NCBI RefSeq assembly: GCF_900099775.1
Contig: NZ_FMTM01000002.1
Span: forward strand, 434,001-498,000
DNA length: 64,000 bases
From: Rhizobium mongolense subsp. loessense
GTDB lineage: Bacteria > Pseudomonadota > Alphaproteobacteria > Rhizobiales > Rhizobiaceae
Reading direction: 5' to 3'
The position numbers were made by a program, and so were the translations under genes. Of the stretch, positions 53,725-63,073 are shown in pieces. The notes under the pieces were generated by a model. It was not told where the DNA came from. It searched no databases and was given only the letters and a program-made list of their open reading frames with translations. Each line of letters begins with the position of its first letter. The stretch's first letter is position 1.

Positions 53725-56700
53725 ATGATACCGCGTCTCCATTCCGCTTTTGGAAATCAGCAGCTACCGCCCGGCTTCGTTAAGAGGCTTTGCCAAGTCG
53801 GGTTCAATGGCGACGTGGAACAGCGTGCAATGTCGCGCTCTGTCTTCGCGACTGACAATTCTATCTACCAGGTAACCCCCACAGCAATTCTGTTTCCGCG
53901 AGATGCCGACGACCTGAAGAAGATTGCAAAGGCGCTTTCCGATCCTCGTTTCGCGGATCTCGCCATCGCCCCGCGTGGGGGCGGCACGGGGACGAACGGC
54001 CAGTCGCTCACCACCGGTATCGCGGTGGACTGCTCACGGTACATGAACCGGATCCTGGAGATTGATCAGGCGAGAAAGGTCGCCCGAGTTCAGGCAGGTG
54101 TTGTCAAGGACCAGTTGAATCGAGCCTTGAAGCCACACGGATTGTTCTTCGCGCCGGAGCTTTCAACCTCGAACCGGGCCACAATCGGCGGCATGATTTC
54201 GACCGACGCCTGCGGCCAAGGATCTTGCCTTTACGGCAAGACCTCGAATCACGTGCTTGGGCTTCGTATCGTGCTCATGGACGGCTCGGACTGGTGGTCG
54301 CGTCCGATGGACGAAGAAGCGCTTGCCAAGACCCTGGCGAGGGGTGACCGAATCGGCGACGTTCACAGGACGGTCGAGCGCATCGCACGAGAGAAGCGCG
54401 ATTGCATAGAGGAGGTTTTTCCCAACCTCAATCGCTACATGACAGGCTACGATCTCGCACATATCCGTCGCGCCGACGGCCGCTTCGATTTGAACGCCGT
54501 CCTGTGCGGCTCGGAAGGCACCCTTGCCATGATCGCCGAGGCAGAACTCAATCTTCTGCCGATCCCGGCGCAGGCTGCCCTCGTCAACATCCGCTACAGC
54601 GACTTCAACGCCGCGCTGGAAGACGCTCGCACCCTAAGCGGCCTCAATGTCGCCTCTGTCGAGACGATCGACGAGAAGGTGCTGGGGCTTGCAAAGAACG
54701 ATATCGTCTGGACCGACATAGCCCGCTTCTTCCCTGAGAACCACACAGGTGTGGCCAACGGCATCAATCTCGTCGAGGTGCTGGCTGACGACGAGGCCGA
54801 ACTCCAACGAAAGCTTGCCGCGGTCACGGTGGTGCTCGATGAGGGACTGGATACAAACCGCATCAGCTATACTGTGGCCCGCGGACATGCCGACGTCGAG
54901 GCGATATGGAATATGCGCAAGCGTGCTGTCGGATTGCTCGGCAATGTGGACGGCCCCGTCCGCCCTGTCGCCTTCGTCGAGGATACTGCTGTCCCGCCCG
55001 AGAATTTGGCTGTCTATATCCGTGAATTTCGCGCGCTACTTGACAGGGCAGGCCTCTCCTACGGGATGTTCGGTCATGTCGACGCAGGGGTGCTGCACGT
55101 ACGGCCCGCACTCGACTTGACCCGTGACGATCACGTACCTTTGCTGCGCCACATCAGCGACGCCGTAGTGGCGCTCACCCGCAAGCACGGCGGCGTTCTG
55201 TGGGGCGAGCACGGCAAGGGCGTGCGCTCGGAATATGTGCCGGAATTCTTCGGCGACCTTTATCCTTGCCTCCAAGATATCAAACGGGCTTTCGATCCGG
55301 ACAACCGCCTCAACCCGGGCAAGATCGCCGCGCCGTCCAACGCGTCACTGCTCAAGATCGACGAAGTGCCTTTAAGGGGCGCTTTCGATCGCATAATCGG
55401 TAACGAAATACGCGCAGCCTTCGACAATGCCGCCTATTGCAACGGCAATGGCGCTTGTTTCGACTTCGACGAGACGAGCCCCATGTGTCCCTCTTACAAG
55501 GCGACCCGCGATCGGCGATACTCGCCAAAAGGGCGCGCCATGCTTGTGCGGGAATGGCTGCGACTGCTCGGCGAGAAGGGCATTGATCCACGCAAAGAGT
55601 CCGTACGTCTGCGCCGGCGACACCCACTCTTGAGCCTGACGGCACGTGTTATAAACAGCCTTAACCCGAGAAACCGCAACGACTTTTCCCACGAGGTGCG
55701 AGACGCAATGGACACCTGCCTTGCGTGCAAGGCTTGTGCCGGGCAGTGTCCCGTGAAGGTCAGTGTGCCGGCGTTCCGCTCCAAGTTTCTGGAGCTGTAT
55801 TATGGCCGTTACTTGCGTCCGCTAAAGGACTTGGTGGTTTCCGGTATCGAAACCACCCTCCCTTTGATGGCGCGGATCCGTCCGCTCTACAATCTGGTCG
55901 CCGGCACATCGCCTGGCAAGCGGCTGATGCGAGCGATTGGGTTGACGGCGCTTCCACTTCTACCGCGGCGCTCATTTTCAAAGGAAATCCGCCGTTTGGG
56001 TGTCGAGGTCGCTCACGCGAGTGAGATCGAGAAGCTATCGCCAGATGAAAAGGATCGGGTTGTAGTATTTGTTTTCGACAGCTTCACATCCCATTTCGAA
56101 CCAAACGTGCCGATTGCAGCCATTCGCGTTGCTCGTAAGCTGGACTTGATCCCGTATCTCGCCGCATCCCATCACAATGGTAAAGCATTACACGTTCACG
56201 GGTACCTCGGTCCTTTCGAGAAAGCTGCCGCGAAGACGGAACGTTACCTTCGAGCCCTAGCAGACGCCGGCGTTGCTCTCGTCGGGTTGGATCCCTCAAT
56301 GACGCTCGTTTACCGCAGCGAGTATCACGCATTATGGACGAGTGGTCGCAAGGCGACCGTCCTTCTTCCGCAAGAATGGCTTGCAGAGAATTTGAGCAAA
56401 CTATCGATTAAACCTATTCCATCCCCGTCACGCAAATACAGCCTTCTTCCTCATTGTACCGAGCGTAGCAACCTTCCGTCCGCCTCAAACCAGTGGAAGT
56501 CGGTTTTTCAGGCTCTTGGCGCAAGTGTGCATGTAGAAAATGTAGGGTGTTGCGGAATGGCCGGGACCTTTGGTCACGAGGTCCGCAACCGCGATATCTC
56601 GGAACAGCTTTACGCCATGAGCTGGGCGGCAGCTGTAGCTGAAGCATCAGAAGACAAGGTCGTCATGGCCACAGGGTATTCGTGCCGATGCCAGGCAAAG

Positions 56701-56760
56701 ATACTCGATGGCAGGTCTCTACCTCACCCGCTGGAGGTGATCTACTCTATGCTCGATTGA
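53725..56760 (+). CDS. ydiJ: D-2-hydroxyglutarate dehydrogenase YdiJ (FAD/Fe-S)
   Basis: A 1011-residue protein, close to the length of E. coli YdiJ. The N-terminal FAD-binding half has APRGGGTGTNGQ at about residue 82 and ELSTSNRATIGGM further on. The middle contains LSYGMFGHVDAG, and the C-terminal half has iron-sulfur-cluster Cys motifs (CLACKACAGQCPVK near 664 and CCGMAGTFGHE near 943). YdiJ oxidises D-2-hydroxyglutarate to 2-oxoglutarate. That is exactly the product of HglS, so the operon is complete to a central metabolite. Start begins MIPRLH, as in YdiJ; ribosome site weak. Confidence 0.92.
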   Translation: MIPRLHSAFGNQQLPPGFVKRLCQVGFNGDVEQRAMSRSVFATDNSIYQVTPTAILFPRDADDLKKIAKALSDPRFADLAIAPRGGGTGTNGQSLTTGIAVDCSRYMNRILEIDQARKVARVQAGVVKDQLNRALKPHGLFFAPELSTSNRATIGGMISTDACGQGSCLYGKTSNHVLGLRIVLMDGSDWWSRPMDEEALAKTLARGDRIGDVHRTVERIAREKRDCIEEVFPNLNRYMTGYDLAHIRRADGRFDLNAVLCGSEGTLAMIAEAELNLLPIPAQAALVNIRYSDFNAALEDARTLSGLNVASVETIDEKVLGLAKNDIVWTDIARFFPENHTGVANGINLVEVLADDEAELQRKLAAVTVVLDEGLDTNRISYTVARGHADVEAIWNMRKRAVGLLGNVDGPVRPVAFVEDTAVPPENLAVYIREFRALLDRAGLSYGMFGHVDAGVLHVRPALDLTRDDHVPLLRHISDAVVALTRKHGGVLWGEHGKGVRSEYVPEFFGDLYPCLQDIKRAFDPDNRLNPGKIAAPSNASLLKIDEVPLRGAFDRIIGNEIRAAFDNAAYCNGNGACFDFDETSPMCPSYKATRDRRYSPKGRAMLVREWLRLLGEKGIDPRKESVRLRRRHPLLSLTARVINSLNPRNRNDFSHEVRDAMDTCLACKACAGQCPVKVSVPAFRSKFLELYYGRYLRPLKDLVVSGIETTLPLMARIRPLYNLVAGTSPGKRLMRAIGLTALPLLPRRSFSKEIRRLGVEVAHASEIEKLSPDEKDRVVVFVFDSFTSHFEPNVPIAAIRVARKLDLIPYLAASHHNGKALHVHGYLGPFEKAAAKTERYLRALADAGVALVGLDPSMTLVYRSEYHALWTSGRKATVLLPQEWLAENLSKLSIKPIPSPSRKYSLLPHCTERSNLPSASNQWKSVFQALGASVHVENVGCCGMAGTFGHEVRNRDISEQLYAMSWAAAVAEASEDKVVMATGYSCRCQAKILDGRSLPHPLEVIYSMLD

Positions 56761-56787
56761 AGTGTCCTGCCGCTTCCTCCAAAGCCA

Positions 56788-56810
56788 ATCGCGGCCGTAA
56801 GAGCCGCGAT
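56788..56810 (+). terminator. hairpin at the end of the lysine operon
   Basis: A perfect 8-base-pair stem (ATCGCGGC with GCCGCGAT) with a 7-base loop lies 28 bases after the ydiJ stop. No T-run follows, so termination would be Rho-dependent or partial. It separates this operon from the transporter operon at 57003. Confidence 0.45.
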
Positions 56811-57002
56811 ACCCATGAAGAAGGTACTGGCTGTGAGTGCGGTGTTACAATTGAAATTAGCATAACCCGCTCGCAACATATTTTCTATGGATTTAGCATA
56901 TTACAGGATACCAGTTTCGCTCTCACCTTGAAGAGAGGATGCGATTGCTCGTGGCAAAGGAGGGGCTCCACTAGGTTCTTGGTCGAATAAAGGAGTCCCA
57001 GA

Positions 57003-57839
57003 ATGTCGTCCACCAATCTCACAAAATTACTCTTCGGACTTGCTCTCTCAATCTCCGCACTAATGTCGACGCAGGCGTCTGCGGATGCCACGCTGGACCG
57101 CATCAAGGGCCGCGGCACGCTGACCGTCGGCGTGATCCTATCCGGTGCGCCATTCGGCTATATCGACCCTAAGACCCAGGCGCAGAAGGGTTTCAACCTG
57201 GACATCGCGCGGGCGCTGGCCGACGACCTCGGCGTCAAACTGGAGACCGTCACGGTGACGCCGCCGAACCGCGTGCAGTTCCTGCAGCAGGGCAAGGTCG
57301 ACATCCTCATCGCCAACATGCAGTACACCGAGGACCGCGCCAAGATTCTCGACTACGTACCAACGCCCTATGACCGCAGCGGTGGTGCCGCCGTGGTTCG
57401 CAAGGACAGCGGTCTGAGGGACTGGGTGGACCTGAAGGGCAAGCCGGTCTGCGTGTCGCAGGGCTCCAACTACACGCAGCCTCTGATGGAAGATTACGGC
57501 GCGGTGGTGAAGGCGCTGCCGAGCCAACCGGAATCGCTCCTCGCACTGCAAGGCGGCAATTGCGTTGCGGCCGTGCATGTCGGCGCGACCGTCGGCCTGC
57601 TGCTGCAGGATCGTTCGGAAGAATGGAAGGACTATGCCATTCCCTTCCCCACCGAGCTGATCCCATCGGATTCGGTGATCTGGTTGCGCAAGGGCGAGAA
57701 GGACACGCAGGCTGCCCTGGACGCCGGCGTCAAGAAGCTACACGCGTCGGGCAAGCTCCTGGAGTTCGCTAAGGTCAATCGCCTTCCCAACATCGAATAC
57801 CTGCAGCAGCAGAACAGAGTGCTCTCCGCCAGCAAGTGA
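57003..57839 (+). CDS. amino-acid ABC transporter substrate-binding protein
   Basis: A 278-residue periplasmic binding protein with a Sec signal (cleavage near STQASA). The mature part is of the polar-amino-acid class (GVILSGAPFGYIDPKTQAQKGFNLDIARALADDL, in pieces). AAGGAG lies 8 bases upstream of the start. It opens an operon with two permeases, an ATPase, an MmgE/PrpD protein and a monooxygenase. This matches the yxeM position of the Bacillus yxe operon. Confidence 0.9.
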   Translation: MSSTNLTKLLFGLALSISALMSTQASADATLDRIKGRGTLTVGVILSGAPFGYIDPKTQAQKGFNLDIARALADDLGVKLETVTVTPPNRVQFLQQGKVDILIANMQYTEDRAKILDYVPTPYDRSGGAAVVRKDSGLRDWVDLKGKPVCVSQGSNYTQPLMEDYGAVVKALPSQPESLLALQGGNCVAAVHVGATVGLLLQDRSEEWKDYAIPFPTELIPSDSVIWLRKGEKDTQAALDAGVKKLHASGKLLEFAKVNRLPNIEYLQQQNRVLSASK

Positions 57840-57864
57840 ACTGCGAAGAAACCGGTAGAACGAC

Positions 57865-58611
57865 ATGCAGGACACGAACCTGACTGACCTGTTCGTCAGC
57901 CTGACTGGCAGGCTCGGCCTGAACTACGAGTTCCTGGCGACCGGATACGAGGCGCAGATCTGGCGTGACGGCTTCATGACCACGCTCTATCTTGTCGTCC
58001 TGCTTATCCCGATCAGCCTGATCTTCGGTCTGCTGTTTGCCGCTTGCCTGACGTCTGGGAGGCTGTGGCTTTCGGGGCCGGTCAGGGCCTTCGTGGAGAT
58101 CACCCGCAACACGCCGACGCTGGTGCAGTTAATGTTTAGCTTCCTGGTCCTCAACACGATCGTCTCCAACCTCGTTGGCGGGGCGCAGAATAATCCGCTG
58201 TCACCTTTCTTCTGGGTGGTCGCGGTGGTCGGCCTGCATATCGCCGCCCTGCATGCGGAGGCAATCCGTGCCGGTATCGAGGCGGTGCCAGCCTCCACGG
58301 TGGAGGCAGCGCGGGGCATCGGCTTCAGCCAGCTGCAGATTTTGCGATACGTCGAGGTGCCATTGGCCTTGCGGGCCTCTTTGCCGGCAATCGTCAACAA
58401 TCTTATCAATCTCGTGAAGCTGACGACGGTGGGCAATGCGATCGCCGTAAGCGAGATCACTTATGCCTCGATCATGGTGTGGACGCAACGCGACAATGTC
58501 GTGTCGATGATGATCGTCATCCTCGCCTTCTTCAGCCTTATCAATCTGGTCGTCGCCCGCGTCGGCCTTTGGGCGGAGCGCAAGCTCGCCGTTCCGGGAT
58601 ATGGTTTGTGA
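57865..58611 (+). CDS. amino-acid ABC transporter permease (HisM/GlnP-like)
   Basis: A 248-residue permease with the EAARGIGFSQLQILRYVEVP coupling loop of the polar-amino-acid class. It ends in TGA overlapping the GTG start of the next permease. With the binding protein and second permease it forms a heterodimeric importer. Confidence 0.9.
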   Translation: MQDTNLTDLFVSLTGRLGLNYEFLATGYEAQIWRDGFMTTLYLVVLLIPISLIFGLLFAACLTSGRLWLSGPVRAFVEITRNTPTLVQLMFSFLVLNTIVSNLVGGAQNNPLSPFFWVVAVVGLHIAALHAEAIRAGIEAVPASTVEAARGIGFSQLQILRYVEVPLALRASLPAIVNNLINLVKLTTVGNAIAVSEITYASIMVWTQRDNVVSMMIVILAFFSLINLVVARVGLWAERKLAVPGYGL

Positions 58612-59390
58612 CGACAGCAACACTTCTTGAACCGCTCAAGGGCAGCGATCTTCTGCGCACCATCGGCTTCGTGGCGCTGCCGCTTGTCGTCCTCGTCTGG
58701 TCGCTGGCCGACCTGACGCTCGGCCGCGAACTGGTGGAGTGGGCTCCCTATCTCGCCTCCGGCTTTGCGATGAACATCGTCATCAGCCTTTCCGCGATGG
58801 CACTCGGGACCGTCGTGGGTACCATGTTCGGCATCCTGGAACTCGTGTCCTACCGGCTGATACGCTATCCGGTCGTCGTCTATGTGCAGGTCTTCCGCAA
58901 TGCCCCGCATCTCGTGCTGATCTTTGGTACGACCTACATCTTTCCCTTTGAGATCGTCATCTTCGGCAACTACCTGGCCTTCCCTGACTGGGTGAAGGCC
59001 GTGATCGGCCTTGCCATTCCGGCGAGCGCCTATGTGGCCGAGATCACGCGCGGCGCCATCCTCTCTGTTCCGACCACGCAATGGGAGGCGGCGCAGGGGT
59101 TGGGTTTTTCACGCGTACAGGCGCTGCGCTGGATCGTCCTGCCGCAGTGCCTGCGGCGCGCGCTCCCACCATGGATGAATGTGCTCGCCTCGATCACCAT
59201 GGGCACTGCGCTCGCCTCGCTGGTGGGCGTGCACGAACTGCTGCATGCGGCCACAGATGCCAGCACGGCAGTGCGCCGGCTCGATTTCACGATCATCGCC
59301 TACATCGTCGTGATGGCCGCCTTCTTCACGCTTTGCTACCCGATCGCCCGCCTGACCCGCCGCCTGGAACGGCGGTTCAACGCGGCCTGA
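58608..59390 (+). CDS. amino-acid ABC transporter permease, second subunit
   Basis: A 260-residue permease with the coupling sequence WEAAQGLGFSRVQALRWIVLP. It starts at GTG 58608, overlapping the previous stop by 4 bases (GTGA). An in-frame region upstream (from 58479) is non-homologous and inside the preceding gene. Confidence 0.88.
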   Translation: MTTATLLEPLKGSDLLRTIGFVALPLVVLVWSLADLTLGRELVEWAPYLASGFAMNIVISLSAMALGTVVGTMFGILELVSYRLIRYPVVVYVQVFRNAPHLVLIFGTTYIFPFEIVIFGNYLAFPDWVKAVIGLAIPASAYVAEITRGAILSVPTTQWEAAQGLGFSRVQALRWIVLPQCLRRALPPWMNVLASITMGTALASLVGVHELLHAATDASTAVRRLDFTIIAYIVVMAAFFTLCYPIARLTRRLERRFNAA

Positions 59391-59400
59391 GGATTTTGAG

Positions 59401-60189
59401 ATGAACACATTCAGTAACGACGCGATCGTCCGACTGGAAGACGTGCACCTGTCCTTCGGCCAGACTGAGGTGCTGAAGGGCATCGACCTGACCGTCAACA
59501 AGGGCGATGCGGTCTCCATCATCGGCCCGTCCGGCTCGGGCAAATCAACGATCCTTCGCTGCATCAACGCGCTGGTGACGCCGCAAAGCGGCCGCATCAC
59601 GGTCAACGGTACCCGCGTCGACCAGTTGACCAAGGAGAGCGAGCGCATTGCGCTGCGCAAGCGCGTCGGCATCGTCTTCCAGCAATACAATCTCTTTCCG
59701 CATCTGACGGTGCTGGACAATATCGTGCTGGCGCCGACCCGGATTCTCGGCGTCGAGCGTCGCGAGGCGGAGAAGTTCGCCCGCGAACTGCTCGATAAGG
59801 TGCGCCTTTCGGAGAAAGCCAGTTCCTATCCAGGTCAGCTGTCCGGTGGTCAGCAACAGCGCGTGGCGATCGCCCGGGCACTGGCGATGAAGCCGGAACT
59901 GGTATTATTCGACGAAGTCACCTCCGCCCTCGACCCGGAGACGGTCGGCGAAGTATTGTGGGTGATCCGCGACCTCATCCGCGACGGCATGACCAGCATT
60001 CTCGTGACGCATGAAATGCGCTTTGCCGAGGAGATCAGTGACACCGTCGTGTTTACCGAGAATGGCCGCATCGTCGACCACGGCTCTCCCGAGCAGATTT
60101 TCGATACTTCCGACAATCCCCGCATCCGCCAGTTCGTCGGCGGGCTTTCCGGAAGACGCGGTTCGGTGCGCAACGGAGAAGGTATCTAG
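59401..60189 (+). CDS. amino-acid ABC transporter ATP-binding protein
   Basis: A 262-residue ATPase. Walker A is GPSGSGKST, the signature LSGGQQQR, and Walker B VLFDEVTSALDPE. The preference for EVTSALD instead of EPTSALD is common in polar-amino-acid importers. TGAGGA precedes its start, 10 bases after the permease stop. Confidence 0.92.
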   Translation: MNTFSNDAIVRLEDVHLSFGQTEVLKGIDLTVNKGDAVSIIGPSGSGKSTILRCINALVTPQSGRITVNGTRVDQLTKESERIALRKRVGIVFQQYNLFPHLTVLDNIVLAPTRILGVERREAEKFARELLDKVRLSEKASSYPGQLSGGQQQRVAIARALAMKPELVLFDEVTSALDPETVGEVLWVIRDLIRDGMTSILVTHEMRFAEEISDTVVFTENGRIVDHGSPEQIFDTSDNPRIRQFVGGLSGRRGSVRNGEGI

Positions 60190-60191
60190 AA

Positions 60192-61550
60192 ATGACGACC
60201 GTAGGCGCCCCGCTGACCCATGCCTTTGCCCAGGCGATCGTCACGTCGGATCCGACGAAGGATGCGGCCGCAATGGGTGCGGCACGCACGGCGATCATCG
60301 ATTTTCTCGCCTGCACGATCGCAGGCGCCGGTGACCGCACGACCGACCTTCTTGCCGACGCCGTCGGCGCCAAACTGCCAGGTGACGCGATCCTAGTTGG
60401 CAGTACGCGCCGCACCGATCCGCTGGTCGCGGCCGTCGTCAACGGCTATGCCGGCCACGTGCTCGACTACGATGACGTGCATGCCAGCGTGCGCGGCCAT
60501 CCGACGACGGTTATCATTCCGGCCCTGCTGGGGCTCGCCGCCGAACGTGATTTCGCCGCCGAGGCGCTACTGGCATCCTATGTCGTCGGGCTCGAGGCAA
60601 TGGCGCGGCTTGGTTTGTCGCTGGGTTCGAAGCATTACGAAAACGGCTTTCATACGACGGCAACGCTTGGTACCGTCGGCGCGACGGCTGCAATCACTCA
60701 TCTGATGCGTGCGTCGGTCGAGGAAACCACCATTGCACTTGGTCTTGCGGCGACGCAATCATCCGGCCTTCGGCTGCAGTTCGGTTATGACGCCAAGCCC
60801 TACCATGCCGGCATGGCAGCTCGTTCCGGGCTGTTATCGGCGCGGCTGGCAGCCGCCGGTTTCGGAGGTGCGCCGGACTTCCTCGACAATCCGGTCGGTT
60901 TTCATTCGGCTTACTCCTTCGGCGCCGATCGGCTGCAGGCCGTGACCGAGAACTGGGGCGCGCCTTGGCAGATCGTGGCGCCGGGGCTGACGCTAAAGGC
61001 CTATCCTTGCTGTACCGCCAGCCATCCGGTCGCGTCGCTCGGAATCGAGCTCAATCGCGAGGAGCTTGCGGCGGATGCAATCGAGCACATCACCTTCACC
61101 TATCCGCCAGGCGCCGATGCAGCGCTGGTCGTGACGAAGCCGAATAACGGCATCGAGGCGCGCTTCAGTCCGGAATACGTGTTTGCCGCCGCGCTGATCG
61201 ACGGCGCGCTGCGGATAGATCATTTCGACGAACGGCCGGTCGAGCCGCGTCTGGTGGCGCTTGCCGAGCGTGCCAGCCGACGCCATGACGACAGTGCGCC
61301 GCGCATGTCGAGCGATCCCAAAACCCGCTTCGTGATCCTTGATGTTGCACTGCGCGACGGCACCACGATCACCCGCCGTTTCGATGGTCTTCCCGGCGTG
61401 ACCGATCCGACGACAAAATTCCGCGAAGCGACTGCCGGCCATCCCTCCTTCACCGACATTCCCTCGCTCGTCCGCACCATGAACAGCGCCGCCGATCTCC
61501 ATAGGCTGCTGGCGTTGCTGGGCCAGGACGCCGTCCAAAACCTCCATTGA
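60192..61550 (+). CDS. MmgE/PrpD family protein (YxeQ-like)
   Basis: A 452-residue member of the MmgE/PrpD group (2-methylcitrate dehydratase/immune-responsive-protein fold). The typical core stretch DYDDVHASVRGHPTTVIIPALLG is present. Close members dehydrate or isomerise small tricarboxylates, but YxeQ in Bacillus works in S-(2-succino)cysteine breakdown. It starts 3 bases after the ATPase stop and is followed at once by the monooxygenase, which fits YxeQ plus YxeK order. Confidence 0.85.
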   Translation: MTTVGAPLTHAFAQAIVTSDPTKDAAAMGAARTAIIDFLACTIAGAGDRTTDLLADAVGAKLPGDAILVGSTRRTDPLVAAVVNGYAGHVLDYDDVHASVRGHPTTVIIPALLGLAAERDFAAEALLASYVVGLEAMARLGLSLGSKHYENGFHTTATLGTVGATAAITHLMRASVEETTIALGLAATQSSGLRLQFGYDAKPYHAGMAARSGLLSARLAAAGFGGAPDFLDNPVGFHSAYSFGADRLQAVTENWGAPWQIVAPGLTLKAYPCCTASHPVASLGIELNREELAADAIEHITFTYPPGADAALVVTKPNNGIEARFSPEYVFAAALIDGALRIDHFDERPVEPRLVALAERASRRHDDSAPRMSSDPKTRFVILDVALRDGTTITRRFDGLPGVTDPTTKFREATAGHPSFTDIPSLVRTMNSAADLHRLLALLGQDAVQNLH

Positions 61551-61564
61551 AGAAAGACCTCGCC

Positions 61565-62869
61565 ATGAGCCGTAGGAGAGAAATTCATTTGGGCCTGTTC
61601 CTGCAGGGCGCCGGTCATCACGTGTCCGGCTGGCGGCATCCGCATGCCGAGGCCGGCAGCGAGAACTTCGACCTTCTGCGCCGTGTGTCGCAGATCGCCG
61701 AAAGGGCGAAGTTCGACATGGTCTTCCTGGCCGACGGCCTGACCAGCGGCGTCGACGCGCATCCCTCGACGATCGCTCGCTTCGAGCCGGTGACACTGCT
61801 TGCCTCGCTCGCCATGGTAACCGACAAGATCGGCCTCGCCGCCACCGCCTCGACAACGTATGGCGAGCCCTATCACACGGCCCGCGCCTTTTCCTCGATC
61901 GACCACTTGAGCCACGGCCGGGCGGCCTGGAACATCGTCACCACCTCCTATGCCCGAACGGCCAACAATTTTTCGAAGGCGCATCCAGAGCATGACGAGC
62001 GTTATGCCGTCGCTGAAGAATTCGTCGACGTGGTGCGCGGGCTGTGGGACAGTTGGGACGACGATGCCTTCGTCAAGGATAAGCTGAGCGGCGTCTACGC
62101 CGATCCGAGTAGGGTCCACGTGCTGGACCACAAAGGCAAGTATTTTGCCGTCAAGGGACCGCTCAACATCCCACGTTCGCCGCAGGGCCACCCAATCCTG
62201 ATCCAGGCCGGTTCCTCCGGGCCTGGCCAGGACCTCGCCGCTCGAACGGCCGACGTCGTGTTCACCGCGCAGCAGAGCTTCGAAGAAGCACAGGCTTTTT
62301 ATAAGAGCCTCAAGGAGCGCTTGACCCGTTTCGGCCGTCAGCCGGACGAAGTAGCTGTCATGCCAGGGTTCCTGCCAGTGATCGGCCGCACGGCGAAGGA
62401 AGCTCAGGACAAGTTGGCCGAACTGGACCAATGGACTGATCTCAAGAGCGCCATGCCGCTGCTCGAGGAACGTATCGGCCACACTCTCGCAGCTTACGAT
62501 CCCGATGGCCCCTTGCCGGACCTGCCGATCTCAGACCAGCTGCGCAGCCGCGCCGAACTCCTGACGGCTCTTGCTCGGCGCGAGAGCCTGACCATTCGCC
62601 AGTTGGCCCTGCGCGTCGCCGCGGGCCGTGGCCACCACATCGTGCTCGGAACGCCCGTGGAGATTGCCGAGCGCATGCAGCAGTGGTTTGAAGGTCGCGC
62701 CGCAGACGGCTTCAACATCATGCCGCCCTTCTTCCCGGAGGGGTTGGAGGACTTTACACAGCTGGTGGTGCCGATCCTGCAGGAACGTGGACTGTTCCGG
62801 ACCGACTACAGTGGCTCGACGCTGCGTGACCACCTGGGACTTGTCAGACCTGCTTTGCTTTCAGCCTAG
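61565..62869 (+). CDS. flavin-dependent monooxygenase, NtaA/SnaA/DszA-type (YxeK-like)
   Basis: A 434-residue LLM-family monooxygenase of the NtaA/SnaA/SoxA branch. Indicator stretches are LGLFLQGAGHHVSGWRHP, NIVTTSYARTANNFSK and PILIQAGSSGPGQDLAARTADVVFT (in parts). It uses reduced flavin from a partner reductase, not visible here. YxeK of this group cleaves N-acetyl-S-(2-succino)cysteine. The ATG at 61565 is taken as start; a TTG six codons earlier overlaps the previous stop. The N-acetyltransferase (YxeL) and deacylase (YxeP) are not in the window. Confidence 0.85.
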   Translation: MSRRREIHLGLFLQGAGHHVSGWRHPHAEAGSENFDLLRRVSQIAERAKFDMVFLADGLTSGVDAHPSTIARFEPVTLLASLAMVTDKIGLAATASTTYGEPYHTARAFSSIDHLSHGRAAWNIVTTSYARTANNFSKAHPEHDERYAVAEEFVDVVRGLWDSWDDDAFVKDKLSGVYADPSRVHVLDHKGKYFAVKGPLNIPRSPQGHPILIQAGSSGPGQDLAARTADVVFTAQQSFEEAQAFYKSLKERLTRFGRQPDEVAVMPGFLPVIGRTAKEAQDKLAELDQWTDLKSAMPLLEERIGHTLAAYDPDGPLPDLPISDQLRSRAELLTALARRESLTIRQLALRVAAGRGHHIVLGTPVEIAERMQQWFEGRAADGFNIMPPFFPEGLEDFTQLVVPILQERGLFRTDYSGSTLRDHLGLVRPALLSA

Positions 62870-63073
62870 CCCTACGAACCGCCGCCTTGACAGGATCCGA
62901 ACAGGCCCGGCCAGCTGAGCTTCGATTGAACCGCCCTTTCGCCTTGGGACAGAGGCGCTGCGTGATTAGAGATCGCAGATCAGATCATCGACATCTTCAA
63001 GACCAATCTAGAGGCGTGGCAGCGTATCTCTAGTACTCGACGATCCTTGAGTTCGCCGTTCTGATCACTGGGC

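Noticed and set aside
56857..56900. Repeat TTAGCATA 36 bases apart before the 57003 operon
   Set aside because: Eight AT-rich bases repeated in a promoter region is not enough to claim a binding site.
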